Source of the DNA: DASQFQ01 sp038238015 | GTDB lineage: Bacteria > Actinomycetota > Thermoleophilia > Solirubrobacterales > Solirubrobacteraceae | NCBI GenBank assembly: GCA_038238015.1 | Contig: JBBRYA010000010.1 | Location: forward strand, 11,866-75,865 | Direction of reading: 5' to 3' | Length of the DNA: 64,000 nt | In this document: positions 1 through 8,467 of the stretch, in pieces | Position numbering within the stretch: the stretch's first letter is position 1 | Layout: each line of letters opens with the position of its first letter | Notes under the pieces: model-generated | Told to the model about the DNA's origin: nothing | Seen by the model: the letters and a program-made list of their open reading frames with translations, nothing else | Databases searched by the model: none | Made by a program: the position numbers and the translations under genes

Positions 1-1
1 C

Positions 2-1771
2 TCGGCGCGCGGCTGGTGGTCGCACTTCGACAACTACGCGGTGTCGCTGCTGAAGGCGTGGTTCGGCGACGCCGCCACTAAGGAGAACGGCTACGGCTTC
101 GCGTGGCTCCCGAAGATCTCCGGGAACCACTCGCACTTCCCGACGATGCTGCGGGCCATGGACGGCGGGCTCGACGGCCTCTTCGTGATGGGCCAGAACC
201 CGGCGGTCGGCTCGATGCACGCCGGCCTGCAGCGGCGCGCGCTCGGGCACCTGAAGTGGCTGGTGGTGCGCGACCTCGCCGAGATCGAGAGCGCGAACTT
301 CTGGAAGGACTCGCCCGAGGTGCGCTCGGGGGAGACGAGCCCGGAGCAGATCGGCACCGAGGTGTTCCTGATGCCCGCCGCCTCCCACGTCGAGAAGGAG
401 GGGCACTTCACCAACACCCAGCGCCTGCTGCAGTGGCGCGACAAGGCGCTCGAGCCACCGGGCGACGCGCGCTCGGAGCTGCACTTCGTCCACCATCTGG
501 CCAAGCGGATCCTGCCCCGCTACGCCGAGTCCGAGGAGGGCAAGGACTGGCCGCTGCGCCACCTCAAGTGGGACTATCCCGAGCACGGCGAGCACGCCGA
601 GCCCAGCGCCGAGGCCGTGCTCAAGGAGATCGGCGGCTACGACGTCGCATCGGGCAAGGCGCTCTCGGGCTTCGCCGACCTCAAGGCCGACGGCTCGACC
701 GCCTGCGGCTGCTGGATCTACTCAGGCTGCTTCGCCGACGAGGTCAACCAGCCGCGGCGCCGCAACCCCGGCGACGTCAACGACCCCGAGGGCGGCTCGG
801 TGTCGCCCGAGTGGGGCTGGGCCTGGCCGGCGAACCGGCGCATCCTCTACAACCGCGCCTCGGCCGACCCCGAGGGCAAGCCGTGGTCGGAGCGCAAGAA
901 GTACATCTGGTGGGACGAGGCCGAGCAGAAGTGGACCGGCTACGACGTGCCCGACTTCCCGGTCGACAAGAAACCCGGCTACCGCGCGGATGACGACGCC
1001 GAGGGCATGGACGCGATCTCCGGCGACGACCCGTTCATCATGATGGCCGACGGCCGCGCCTGGCTGTACTCGCCCAGCGGGCTGCTCGATGGTCCCTTCC
1101 CGACCCACTACGAGCCGTTCGAGTCGCCCGTCGACAACGTGCTCTACCCGAAGGTGGGAGGCAATCCCACCGCGCTGACCTGGAAGCGCGAGGACAACCC
1201 GCTGAACGTCGCGGCCGACCCGCGCTATCCGGTCGTGGCCTCGACCTTCCGCCTCACCGAACATCACACGGCCGGGCCCATGAGCCGCAACCTGCCCTGG
1301 CTGGCCGAGCTGCAGCCGGAGATGTTCGCGGAGATCGACCCTGAGCTGGCGGCGGAGCGGGGCATCGAGGATGGAGGCTGGATGACGGTGATGACCGAGC
1401 GCGGGGAGATCGAGGCGCGCGCGAAGGTGACCTATCGCGTGGCGCCGCTGCGCATGGGCGACCGGACCGTGCACCAGATCTCGATGCCATGGCACTGGGG
1501 CACGTTCAAGACCTCCGAGCAGGGGGTCACGGGCGACTCGCTCAACGACATCTCCGCGCTCTCAGGCGATCCCAACACCTCGATCGAGGACAAGACGTTC
1601 TCCTGCGACGTGCGCGCGGGGCGCCGCGACCGGGAGTCCACGGCACGGCTCGCCGGGCGCGAGGCCCACGAGCACGCGCGGCCCGGGCACGAGGACCACG
1701 GCGCCGAGGTCCCCGACAAGCTCTCCCAGACCACCCAGTCAGACCACAGCCAGCCCGGGCCGCAGTCATGA
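2..1771 (+). CDS. fdnG: Formate dehydrogenase alpha subunit, C-terminal part (5' end outside window)
   Basis: The frame is open from base 2, so the gene starts upstream; 589 residues are visible. The product is the molybdopterin subunit of a membrane-linked formate dehydrogenase of the FdnG/FdoG family, oxidising formate to CO2. Family-like stretches include SGNHSHFPTMLRAMDGG, a substrate-site segment with MGQNPAVGS, and near the end RLTEHHTAGPMSRN and MPWHWGTFKTSEQG from the molybdopterin dinucleotide-binding C-terminal domain. The last ~40 residues are a His/Asp/Glu-rich tail. The N-terminal Fe-S domain and the Cys/selenocysteine active site lie outside the window, so selenocysteine use cannot be judged. 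The stop overlaps the next start as ATGA, so it is translationally coupled to the Fe-S subunit. Confidence 0.93.
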   Translation, partial: SARGWWSHFDNYAVSLLKAWFGDAATKENGYGFAWLPKISGNHSHFPTMLRAMDGGLDGLFVMGQNPAVGSMHAGLQRRALGHLKWLVVRDLAEIESANFWKDSPEVRSGETSPEQIGTEVFLMPAASHVEKEGHFTNTQRLLQWRDKALEPPGDARSELHFVHHLAKRILPRYAESEEGKDWPLRHLKWDYPEHGEHAEPSAEAVLKEIGGYDVASGKALSGFADLKADGSTACGCWIYSGCFADEVNQPRRRNPGDVNDPEGGSVSPEWGWAWPANRRILYNRASADPEGKPWSERKKYIWWDEAEQKWTGYDVPDFPVDKKPGYRADDDAEGMDAISGDDPFIMMADGRAWLYSPSGLLDGPFPTHYEPFESPVDNVLYPKVGGNPTALTWKREDNPLNVAADPRYPVVASTFRLTEHHTAGPMSRNLPWLAELQPEMFAEIDPELAAERGIEDGGWMTVMTERGEIEARAKVTYRVAPLRMGDRTVHQISMPWHWGTFKTSEQGVTGDSLNDISALSGDPNTSIEDKTFSCDVRAGRRDRESTARLAGREAHEHARPGHEDHGAEVPDKLSQTTQSDHSQPGPQS

Positions 1772-2790
1772 GCGCCGCTGCGTCCGAGGTCGCGATCAAG
1801 CGCGAGGGCGCCCAGCGCATGGGCTTCTTCACCGACACGACGGTCTGCATCGGCTGCAAGGCCTGCGAGGTCGCCTGCAAGCAGTGGAACGACCTGCCCG
1901 CTGACGGCTCCGTGTTCCGCAAGGGCGGCTCCTACGACCACACGGGCTCGCTGTCGGCCGCGACCTGGCGCCACGTGCGCTTCGTCGAGACCGTCGCGCC
2001 GACGCCCTCGCGCCAGGAGGCGGCGCGCAAGGCGCTGGCCGAGGGCGGCGGCGGCAACGTGCCGCGGATCCCCGCCGCCGGCTACCAGCTTCCCTCCACC
2101 GAGGCGCTGGCCGGCGCCGCCGGCGGCGTCACCGACTCCGAGATGGTGGACCTCGTGGCGGTGGCCGAGCAGGGCGACGTCACGGGCATGGAGACGCTCG
2201 ACCGCTGGGTGTTCATGTCCGACGTCTGCAAGCACTGCACGAACGCGGGCTGCCTGGATGCGTGCCCGACCGGCGCGCTGGTTCGCACCGAGTTCGAGAC
2301 GGTGATCGTCCAGCCCGACATCTGCAACGGCTGCGGCTACTGCATCCCGTCGTGCCCGTTCGGGGTCATCGACCGCGACCCCTACGACGGCCGCGCCGCG
2401 AAGTGCACGCTCTGTTATGACCGCTTGGAGGACGGGCTCGAGCCCGCCTGCGCCAAGGCCTGCCCGACCGACTCGATCCAGTTCGGCCCGTGGGAGGAGC
2501 TGGTGAAGACCGCTAAGGGGCGCGTCGTCGAGCTGCACGAGCGCGGTTTCGAGAACGCCTACATCTACGGCGTGGACGACCATCCCGACGATCAGCTGGC
2601 CGGCAACCTCGGCGCGTTCTTCCTGCTCACCGAGCCCCCCGAGCGCTTCGGGCTGCCCGCCCACGCCGAGTCCCCGATCCAGGAGAACGGCCCGCCCGCC
2701 ACCGCGGCTGGCCTGCTGTCGGGAGCGCTCGCGCTGGCCGGGGCGGTCGCGAGCGTGGTGGTGGCCCACCGCCGGGCCGGCCGCCGATGA
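1768..2790 (+). CDS. fdhB: Formate dehydrogenase beta (4Fe-4S ferredoxin) subunit
   Basis: 340-residue electron-transfer subunit passing electrons from the formate-oxidising subunit to the membrane anchor. Four cysteine clusters are visible: CIGCKACEVACKQW from residue 27, CKHCTNAGCLDACPTGA in the middle, CNGCGYCIPSCPFG, and CTLCYDRLEDGLEPACAKACP, the expected pattern for four [4Fe-4S] clusters in the FdnH/HybA family. An insertion rich in Gly/Ala separates clusters 1 and 2. A single hydrophobic segment near the C-terminus (AAGLLSGALALAGAVASVVV) matches the membrane anchor helix of FdnH-type proteins. The ATG overlaps the fdnG stop, and this gene's TGA overlaps the ATG of the nrfD-like gene, so all three form one operon. 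Confidence 0.93.
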   Translation: MSAAASEVAIKREGAQRMGFFTDTTVCIGCKACEVACKQWNDLPADGSVFRKGGSYDHTGSLSAATWRHVRFVETVAPTPSRQEAARKALAEGGGGNVPRIPAAGYQLPSTEALAGAAGGVTDSEMVDLVAVAEQGDVTGMETLDRWVFMSDVCKHCTNAGCLDACPTGALVRTEFETVIVQPDICNGCGYCIPSCPFGVIDRDPYDGRAAKCTLCYDRLEDGLEPACAKACPTDSIQFGPWEELVKTAKGRVVELHERGFENAYIYGVDDHPDDQLAGNLGAFFLLTEPPERFGLPAHAESPIQENGPPATAAGLLSGALALAGAVASVVVAHRRAGRR

Positions 2791-3968
2791 GCAAGCCGAA
2801 GGGCCCGCCGCCCGAAGACGAGATCCGCGCGGCGTACGCGGGCCACGTCGACGGGCGCGACATGACGCCGGCCGTCGGCACGCGCGGGGAGCCCGGGCGC
2901 TACCGGCGCGCCGTCGAAGGCGCCGCGGTCGCGCTGGCCAAGCGCGACTGGGGCGACGCGCGCTGGTCCTACCTCTACGACAAGGCGACGAGCTACCGCT
3001 CCGACACGCCGGCCAACGGCAGCGTCGACGCCGCGGCGCGCCGGGCGCGCGACGGGGAGGAGGTCACCGTCCCGGTGGCCGGCCCGATGATCCGCCCGCC
3101 GGTCTGGACCTGGGAGGTGCCGACGTACTTCTGGTTTGGAGGCATCGCGACCGGCTCGGCGTTCGTCGCGCTCGGCTGCGACGCCGCGGGCGACCATCGC
3201 TCCGCCGCGATCGCGCGCAAGGTGGCGATCGGCGCCATCGGGCCGGGCGCGCCGCTGCTGGTGCTCGACCTCGGCCGCCCGGAGCGCTTCATCTACATGC
3301 TGCGCATCTTCAAGACGCGCTCGCCGATGTCGCAGGGCGCCTGGAGCCTGAGCGCGTTCTCGGGCCTGCTCGGCGGCGCCGTCGCCGCCGACGTGTTCAA
3401 GCGCCCGCGGCTCGCGCGCTGGCTCGGCGCGGGCGCCGCGGTCACGGGGATCCACCTCGGGTCCTACACCGGCGTCCTGCTGGCCGCCACCGCGGTCCCG
3501 GTCTGGAACCGCAGCCGGCTGTTCCTCCCGCCGATCTTCGTCTGCACCGCGAGCGCGACCGGGGCCGCCGCGACGCGGCTGGTGCTCGCCGCCACGGGCC
3601 TCCCGCCCGGCCACCCGACCCGCAGCGCGCTCGGCACGATCGAGACGGCGGCGATGGGGACCGAGCTGCTGCTCTCGACCATCAACGAGAGGCGCCTTGG
3701 GGCCTACGCCGACGCGCTCGAGGAGGGCCGCCCCGGCACGCTGTTCAAAGTCGCCAAGTGGATGATCCGCACCGGCCTGGCGCTGCGCTTCGCCCCCACG
3801 CGCGGCGGCCCGCCGGTGCACCACCTCGCGAGCGTGCTCTACCTGCTCGCCGGCCTTGCGTTCCGCTTTGCGTGGGTCGGCTCCGGGCGCGCGTCGGCGC
3901 TCGATCACGACGCGGTCGCAAGGGCGGCGCGCACCAGGCCGCGCGACCTCGGGCGCGAGCCCGGCTGA
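2787..3968 (+). CDS. nrfD: NrfD/PsrC-family membrane anchor of formate dehydrogenase
   Basis: 393-residue integral membrane subunit that passes electrons to the quinone pool. After a hydrophilic N-terminal region of ~100 residues come about eight hydrophobic segments. The NrfD-family signatures are VPTYFWFGGIATGSAFVALG and LVLDLGRPERFIYMLRIFK followed by SPMSQGAW. It replaces the b-type cytochrome FdnI used by E. coli; no His-rich heme-binding pattern is seen, consistent with an NrfD anchor. The start overlaps the Fe-S subunit stop (ATGA). The long polar N-terminus is unusual for NrfD but is common in actinobacterial formate dehydrogenase clusters (from memory). Confidence 0.9.
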   Translation: MSKPKGPPPEDEIRAAYAGHVDGRDMTPAVGTRGEPGRYRRAVEGAAVALAKRDWGDARWSYLYDKATSYRSDTPANGSVDAAARRARDGEEVTVPVAGPMIRPPVWTWEVPTYFWFGGIATGSAFVALGCDAAGDHRSAAIARKVAIGAIGPGAPLLVLDLGRPERFIYMLRIFKTRSPMSQGAWSLSAFSGLLGGAVAADVFKRPRLARWLGAGAAVTGIHLGSYTGVLLAATAVPVWNRSRLFLPPIFVCTASATGAAATRLVLAATGLPPGHPTRSALGTIETAAMGTELLLSTINERRLGAYADALEEGRPGTLFKVAKWMIRTGLALRFAPTRGGPPVHHLASVLYLLAGLAFRFAWVGSGRASALDHDAVARAARTRPRDLGREPG

Positions 3969-4012
3969 GGCGCATCGGGCCGGGGTTCACGCGGCCGTAA
4001 GGCGGTATCGGG

Positions 4013-5248
4013 TTGACTGCGGTCGTGGGGCTCGGCTTCACGAACCTCCTGGTCATCGCGGCGATCGCGTTCGCCGCGCCGCTGGCGCTCGGCCTGGCGC
4101 CCGGCGTGCGCCTGCCCGCGGTGGTGCTCGAGCTGGTGACGGGCATCCTGGCCGGGCCGTCCGTGCTCGGCTGGGTGAAGGTCGATGCCCCGGTCAATGT
4201 GCTGGCGCTGCTCGGCCTGGCCTTCCTGCTCTTCCTCGCCGGCCTCGAGATCGAGTTCCACAAGCTGCGCGGGCGGCTGCTGCGGCTCGCGCTGCTCGGC
4301 TTCGCGCTGTCGTTCGTACTCGCCCTCGGCGCGGGGCTGGGGCTCGACGCCGCCGGTATGGCCGGCAAGCCGCTGTTCATCGCGATCGTCCTCTGCGCGA
4401 CCTCGCTCGGGGTCGTGATCCCGGTGCTCAAGGACGCCGGGCAGAGCACGACGACGTTCGGGCAACTGGTGATCGCGGGCGCGTCGATCGCGGACTTCGC
4501 GACGATCGTCCTGCTGTCGCTGTTCTTCTCGCGCGAGGCGACGAGCACGGCGAGCACGCTGCTGCTGCTCGGCGGGCTGCTCGCGGTGGCGGCGGCGCTG
4601 TGGCTCGCGCTCGCGGGCGCCGAGCACCTGATGAAGATCGGCGCCGCGCTCACGCGGCTGCAGGACACGACGGCGCAGATTCGCGTGCGCGGGGCGTTCC
4701 TGCTCCTGGTCGGGCTGACCGCGCTGGCGACCGAGCTCGGGCTCGAGGTGATCCTCGGGGCGTTCATCGCGGGCGCGCTGCTGACGCTCGTGGATCGTGA
4801 CGAGGCGATGACCCACCCGGCCTTCCGCGGCAAGCTCGAGGCCGTCGGCTTCGGCGTGTTCATCCCCGCCTTCTTCGTGACCAGCGGCGTGCGCTTCGAC
4901 CTCAACGCGCTCTCGGGCGGCTCGACGCTCGCGCACGTGCCGGTGTTCCTCGTGGCGTTGCTGCTCGTGCGCGGTCTGCCCGCGCTGCTCTACAGCCCGC
5001 TGATCGAGGCCCGGCAGCTGCCCGTCGCGGTCCTGCTACAGGCGACGTCGCTCCCGTTCATCGTCGCGGCGACCGCGATCGGGCGCGAGCTCGGCGCGAT
5101 CGACTCCGCCAACGCCGCCGCCCTGGTGGCGGCCGGCCTGCTCTCCGTGGTCGCCTTCCCGGCCGCGGCCCTCACGCTCCTCCGAAAGGGAGACCGCCAT
5201 GCCCCTGAAGGCCGTCCTGCTCAACTGCACGCTGAAGAAGTCACCTGA
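4013..5248 (+). CDS. CPA2-type cation/proton antiporter
   Basis: 411-residue membrane protein of the monovalent cation:proton antiporter-2 family (KefB/NapA-like transmembrane domain). It is hydrophobic throughout with about 12 predicted helices. Recognisable elements are VVLELVTGILAGPSVLGWV in helix 2, LLFLAGLEIEF in helix 3, the Asp-containing segment GASIADFATIVLL, and GAFIAGALLTLVDRDEA. It lacks the C-terminal TrkA-N/RCK domain of Kef proteins. The start is a TTG, 44 bases after the NrfD stop; GTG codons a few residues in are alternatives. It may be transcribed with the formate dehydrogenase operon. The 3' end overlaps the next gene by 50 bases. Confidence 0.85.
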   Translation: MTAVVGLGFTNLLVIAAIAFAAPLALGLAPGVRLPAVVLELVTGILAGPSVLGWVKVDAPVNVLALLGLAFLLFLAGLEIEFHKLRGRLLRLALLGFALSFVLALGAGLGLDAAGMAGKPLFIAIVLCATSLGVVIPVLKDAGQSTTTFGQLVIAGASIADFATIVLLSLFFSREATSTASTLLLLGGLLAVAAALWLALAGAEHLMKIGAALTRLQDTTAQIRVRGAFLLLVGLTALATELGLEVILGAFIAGALLTLVDRDEAMTHPAFRGKLEAVGFGVFIPAFFVTSGVRFDLNALSGGSTLAHVPVFLVALLLVRGLPALLYSPLIEARQLPVAVLLQATSLPFIVAATAIGRELGAIDSANAAALVAAGLLSVVAFPAAALTLLRKGDRHAPEGRPAQLHAEEVT

Positions 5249-5846
5249 GGTCTCCAACACCCAGGCGCTGATGGACCGCGTCATCGCCGTCCTCGAGGGC
5301 CTCGACGTCGAGTGCGAGAGCGTGCGCATCGTCGACTACGAGGTCCCGTTCGGGGTCTCCAGCGACGAGGGCGGCGGCGACCAGTGGCCGCTGATCCTCG
5401 AGAAGATCCTCGCGGCGGAGATCCTGATCATCGGCACGCCGATCTGGTTCGGGGTGCGCGGCAGCGTCTGTCAGCTCGTGATGGAGCGCCTCGACGGGAC
5501 CTACAACACGACCAACGAGGTCGGGCAGTACCCGCTCTACAACACGGTTGGCGGAGTGGTGGTGACCGGCAACGAGGACGGCGCCCACGCCGCGGCGGAG
5601 ACGACGCTGTTCAACCTCTCCCACCTCGGCTGCACGATCCCGCCGAACGCCGACACCTACTGGGTCGGCGACGCCGGCCCCGGGCCGTCATACATCGAGG
5701 CCGGCGGCGCCGAGCACCCCTACACGCAGAAGACCACGAGCTGGATGGCCCACAACCTGGTCCATCTGGCGCGAATGCTTCAGGCCACGCCGATCCCGCC
5801 CGTTGGCAACACGGTGCCGGGCTTCAAGCCGATGCGCGCCGGCTGA
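5199..5846 (+). CDS. Flavodoxin-like / NADPH-dependent FMN reductase family protein
   Basis: 215-residue protein of the flavodoxin-like fold. The N-terminus, KAVLLNCTLKKSPEVSNTQALMD, is the strand-loop-helix that holds FMN phosphate in the NADPH-dependent FMN reductase/WrbA group. A second FMN-contact loop, IIGTPIWFGVRGSVCQLVMERL, follows, then GGVVVTGNEDGAH. A likely role is a flavin-dependent oxidoreductase; the substrate cannot be read from sequence. The ATG has a good AAGGGAGA ribosome-binding site but lies 50 bases inside the antiporter gene, suggesting coupling. The 3' end overlaps the convergent membrane-protein gene by 23 bases. Confidence 0.82.
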   Translation: MPLKAVLLNCTLKKSPEVSNTQALMDRVIAVLEGLDVECESVRIVDYEVPFGVSSDEGGGDQWPLILEKILAAEILIIGTPIWFGVRGSVCQLVMERLDGTYNTTNEVGQYPLYNTVGGVVVTGNEDGAHAAAETTLFNLSHLGCTIPPNADTYWVGDAGPGPSYIEAGGAEHPYTQKTTSWMAHNLVHLARMLQATPIPPVGNTVPGFKPMRAG

Positions 5847-7656
5847 GCGCCGGTCTCGCGACGCCGCGGGCCCGCCGGGGCGGGCGCGGCTCGCCGGCCG
5901 CCGCCAGCCGCGCGAGCGCCCACACGATGAAGCCCAGCAGCGCGGCGGTGATGGCGAGCACGACGCCATAGGCCGCGAGCGTGAGGCCGATCGCCCCGGG
6001 CTTGGCCTCGCGCTGGAGGATCTTCTTGTCGCGCACCAGCGGGCGCGTGAACGTCGCGCTTGCGGGCACGCCACGGGCCGGGATGGCCGGGTCCGCCGGC
6101 AGGTAGAGCGGCACGCCCAGCAGCGAGCGGCCGGCGTGCAGGCGGATCAGCGCCTTCCACTGGCCGTGGACGGGGATCGGGCGCGTGGTGCGGTAGACCC
6201 CGGGCGCCACCGGCTTCAGGCGGTCGACGACGCGGCCGCCGCCCTGCCAGGCCGTCGCGGTCAGCCAGCGCGTGTCGTGCAGCGCGGCGCGCGGCTGGAT
6301 CCGCACGGTGGCGCTGACCTGCCGGCCCGCGCCGCCCGGCACGTCGGTGAGCGCGACGGTGGCGCTCGTGCCGGCTGGGGCGCTGGTGCTGAGGCCGAAG
6401 GCGATCAGCCCGACGATCACCGCCGCTGCGGCGGGGAGCACGACGCGCGACGCGCGCGGGAGCGGCGCCGGGGCGCTGCGCAGCGCGAGGCCGAGCAGCG
6501 CACCGAGCAGCCCGCCGGCGACTCCGGCGGCGAGCGCGACGATCAGCGCCCCGGGCAGCAGCGAGGTGGGCCACGGGATGGCGCCCCACACGTGCGTCCA
6601 GCCCCACTCGGCCGCGAACCCGACGCTGCCGACCAGCGCGCCGGCGATCAGGCCGAAGCGCAACGGGCGCCGTGTGGTGAGCACGAACGCCGCGCCCTCC
6701 ACGAGCAGCGCCTCGGCGAGGTAGAGCGGGAAGGTCGGGGTCGTCTCCCCGAACACGCCGCCGACGGTCAGCGAGATGAGGCCGCGCACGACGAGGAAGA
6801 AGGCGACCGCGGTGAGCGCGGCGCCGCGCCCGCCCCACAGCCGCGCGGAGATGAGGCCGAGGCTCGCGGCGAGCGCGATCAGCATCGGCTGGAAGAGGAA
6901 GTCGAACTGGGGCACGCCGAAGTCGAACTCGCCCTGGGCGGTCGAGAGCCCGATCAGGATGCCGCCGGCGAGCGAGCTGCGGCGCAGCGCGAGCGCGATC
7001 GGCAGCCTGCCCTGCCGCTCGGGATCCTCGGCCTCGCCGCGGGCGCGCAGGCCCTCGGCCAGCAGCACCGCGAGGCCGGAGAGCGACAGCGCGGCTCCGC
7101 CGATCAACATCATGTGCGTCGGGCCCCAGAGCGTCACGTCCTGGCCGAAGAGCCGGTGCCAGCCGTCGTCGAGCGGGAAGCCGACGAGCGCGAAGCCGCC
7201 GCTGGCGCACAGCAGCAGCGCGCCCAGCGGCACGTGCCAGTCGCCGTAGACGCGCACGAACGTGGGCCCCTCGCGGCGGGCCGGGAGGACCATCGCCAGG
7301 TAGCCGGCGGCGAAGATGCCGAACAGCCCGAACAGGATCAGGTAGTGCGCGGGGTTGGCGAGCGGGCCGGGATCGCGGCCGACGTCGATGTGCAGCGAGA
7401 TGTCCCAATACATGCCGAGCAGGGCGGTGAACAGAGAGCCGGTGGCCAGCGCGGAGGGGAGGGCAACCCATGAGGGCAGCTCGAGCAGGCGCGCGGCGCG
7501 CTCGGCGGCGCGGGCGAGCAGCTGCGTGCGCCCCGCGCGGTGGGCGAAGCCGAGCGCGAACAGCGCGGTCGTGAACACCGTGGCGCCGGCGGTCGCGCCG
7601 ATCACCTCGGCGAGCGCGGCGCCGCCGGCGGGGTTGGCCTGGAGGAGGAATGTCAT
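5824..7656 (-). CDS. Large integral membrane protein of unknown function
   Basis: 610 residues with about a dozen hydrophobic segments. I do not recognise a characterised family. Visible features are a TM-linked acidic/His stretch (MYWDISLHIDVGRDPGPL), a second polar patch (FGQDVTLWGPTHMMLIGG), a long soluble loop at roughly residues 430-560 that looks like an extracytoplasmic beta-rich domain (ATVRIQPRAALHDTRWLTA), then a final TM helix. His and Asp residues at helix ends could bind a metal, but this is speculation. It is transcribed divergently from the MerR gene and shares its operator. A TAACAT -10-like hexamer ends 6 bases before the ATG, so the transcript may be leaderless. Confidence 0.75.
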   Translation of the reverse strand: MTFLLQANPAGGAALAEVIGATAGATVFTTALFALGFAHRAGRTQLLARAAERAARLLELPSWVALPSALATGSLFTALLGMYWDISLHIDVGRDPGPLANPAHYLILFGLFGIFAAGYLAMVLPARREGPTFVRVYGDWHVPLGALLLCASGGFALVGFPLDDGWHRLFGQDVTLWGPTHMMLIGGAALSLSGLAVLLAEGLRARGEAEDPERQGRLPIALALRRSSLAGGILIGLSTAQGEFDFGVPQFDFLFQPMLIALAASLGLISARLWGGRGAALTAVAFFLVVRGLISLTVGGVFGETTPTFPLYLAEALLVEGAAFVLTTRRPLRFGLIAGALVGSVGFAAEWGWTHVWGAIPWPTSLLPGALIVALAAGVAGGLLGALLGLALRSAPAPLPRASRVVLPAAAAVIVGLIAFGLSTSAPAGTSATVALTDVPGGAGRQVSATVRIQPRAALHDTRWLTATAWQGGGRVVDRLKPVAPGVYRTTRPIPVHGQWKALIRLHAGRSLLGVPLYLPADPAIPARGVPASATFTRPLVRDKKILQREAKPGAIGLTLAAYGVVLAITAALLGFIVWALARLAAAGEPRPPRRARGVARPALSRRASA

Positions 7657-7661
7657 GGCTC

Positions 7662-7687
7662 GATGTTACACCGAATGACGTAACATC
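7662..7687. promoter_or_regulatory. Perfect 8-10-8 inverted repeat between divergent genes (probable MerR operator)
   Basis: GATGTTAC, ten bases, then GTAACATC forms a perfect dyad in the 48-base gap between the membrane-protein start (7656) and the MerR gene. On the minus strand the right arm contains TAACAT, a plausible -10. On the plus strand TAGGAT at 7697-7702 with ATGACG at 7675-7680 could be the merR promoter. A dyad over a divergent promoter beside a MerR gene is the usual arrangement for MerR-family control. Confidence 0.75.
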
Positions 7688-7713
7688 AATCCCCGATAGG
7701 ATCAATGTCACAG

Positions 7714-8448
7714 ATGGCCGAAGCGACCGCCGAGCTCACGATCGACGCCCTCGCCCGCGAGACCGGCATGACCGTGCGCAACATCCGCGCCCACCAATCG
7801 CGCGGGCTGCTCCCGCCGCCCGAGGTCAGGGCGCGCACGGGCTACTACGGGGCCGAGCACGTCGCGCGGCTCAAGCTGATCCAAGAGCTGCAGGCCAGCG
7901 GCTACAACCTCGCGGCGATCAAGGACCTGATCGCGCGCACCGACGGCTCGGCGGCCGAGGAGGTGCTCGGCTTCGCGCGCGTGCTGCTCGCCCCGTTCGA
8001 GCAGGAGTCGCCCGAGGTGATCGACGCCGCCGAGCTCGCGGAGCGCTACGGCCCCGAGGGTGACGCCAAGCTGCTCGCCCGCGCCGAGAAGGTCGGCCTG
8101 ATCGTGTCGCTGGGCGCGGGACGCTACGAGGTCCCGAGCCCGACCGTGATGCGCGCGGGCGAGGAGCTCGCGTCGCTCGGCGTGCCGCTGGCCAAGCAGC
8201 TCGACGTGCTCGAGAGCCTCGGCCGCCACGCCGGCTCGGTCTCTGAGACCTTCGTCCGGCTCTTCATCGAGCAGGTCTGGAAGCCCTTCGACCGCGCCGG
8301 CCAGCCCGACGAGGACTGGCCGAAGGTGTGCGAGTCGCTCGAGCGGCTGCGCCCGCTCGCCTCCGACACCCTGGTGGCGATCTTCCAGGTGCACATGACG
8401 CGGGCGGTCGAGAAGGCGTTCGGGCGCGAGCTGGAGCGGCGGCGATAG
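7714..8448 (+). CDS. MerR-family transcriptional regulator
   Basis: 244 residues. The N-terminal winged helix-turn-helix is typical of MerR: LTIDALARETGMTVRNIRAH followed by RGLLPPPEVRARTGYYGAEH and LKLIQELQASGYNLAAIKDL. The rest is a long effector or dimer region of ~165 residues without cysteine pairs, so a metal sensor is unlikely. I chose the ATG at 7714 because a TAGGAT -10-like element ends at 7702, which would make an ATG at 7705 lie at or before the transcription start; 7705 stays possible. It lies divergent from the membrane-protein gene and probably regulates it and itself through the 7662-7687 dyad. Confidence 0.9.
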   Translation: MAEATAELTIDALARETGMTVRNIRAHQSRGLLPPPEVRARTGYYGAEHVARLKLIQELQASGYNLAAIKDLIARTDGSAAEEVLGFARVLLAPFEQESPEVIDAAELAERYGPEGDAKLLARAEKVGLIVSLGAGRYEVPSPTVMRAGEELASLGVPLAKQLDVLESLGRHAGSVSETFVRLFIEQVWKPFDRAGQPDEDWPKVCESLERLRPLASDTLVAIFQVHMTRAVEKAFGRELERRR

Positions 8449-8467
8449 GAGAACGCGTCCGTCGCCG

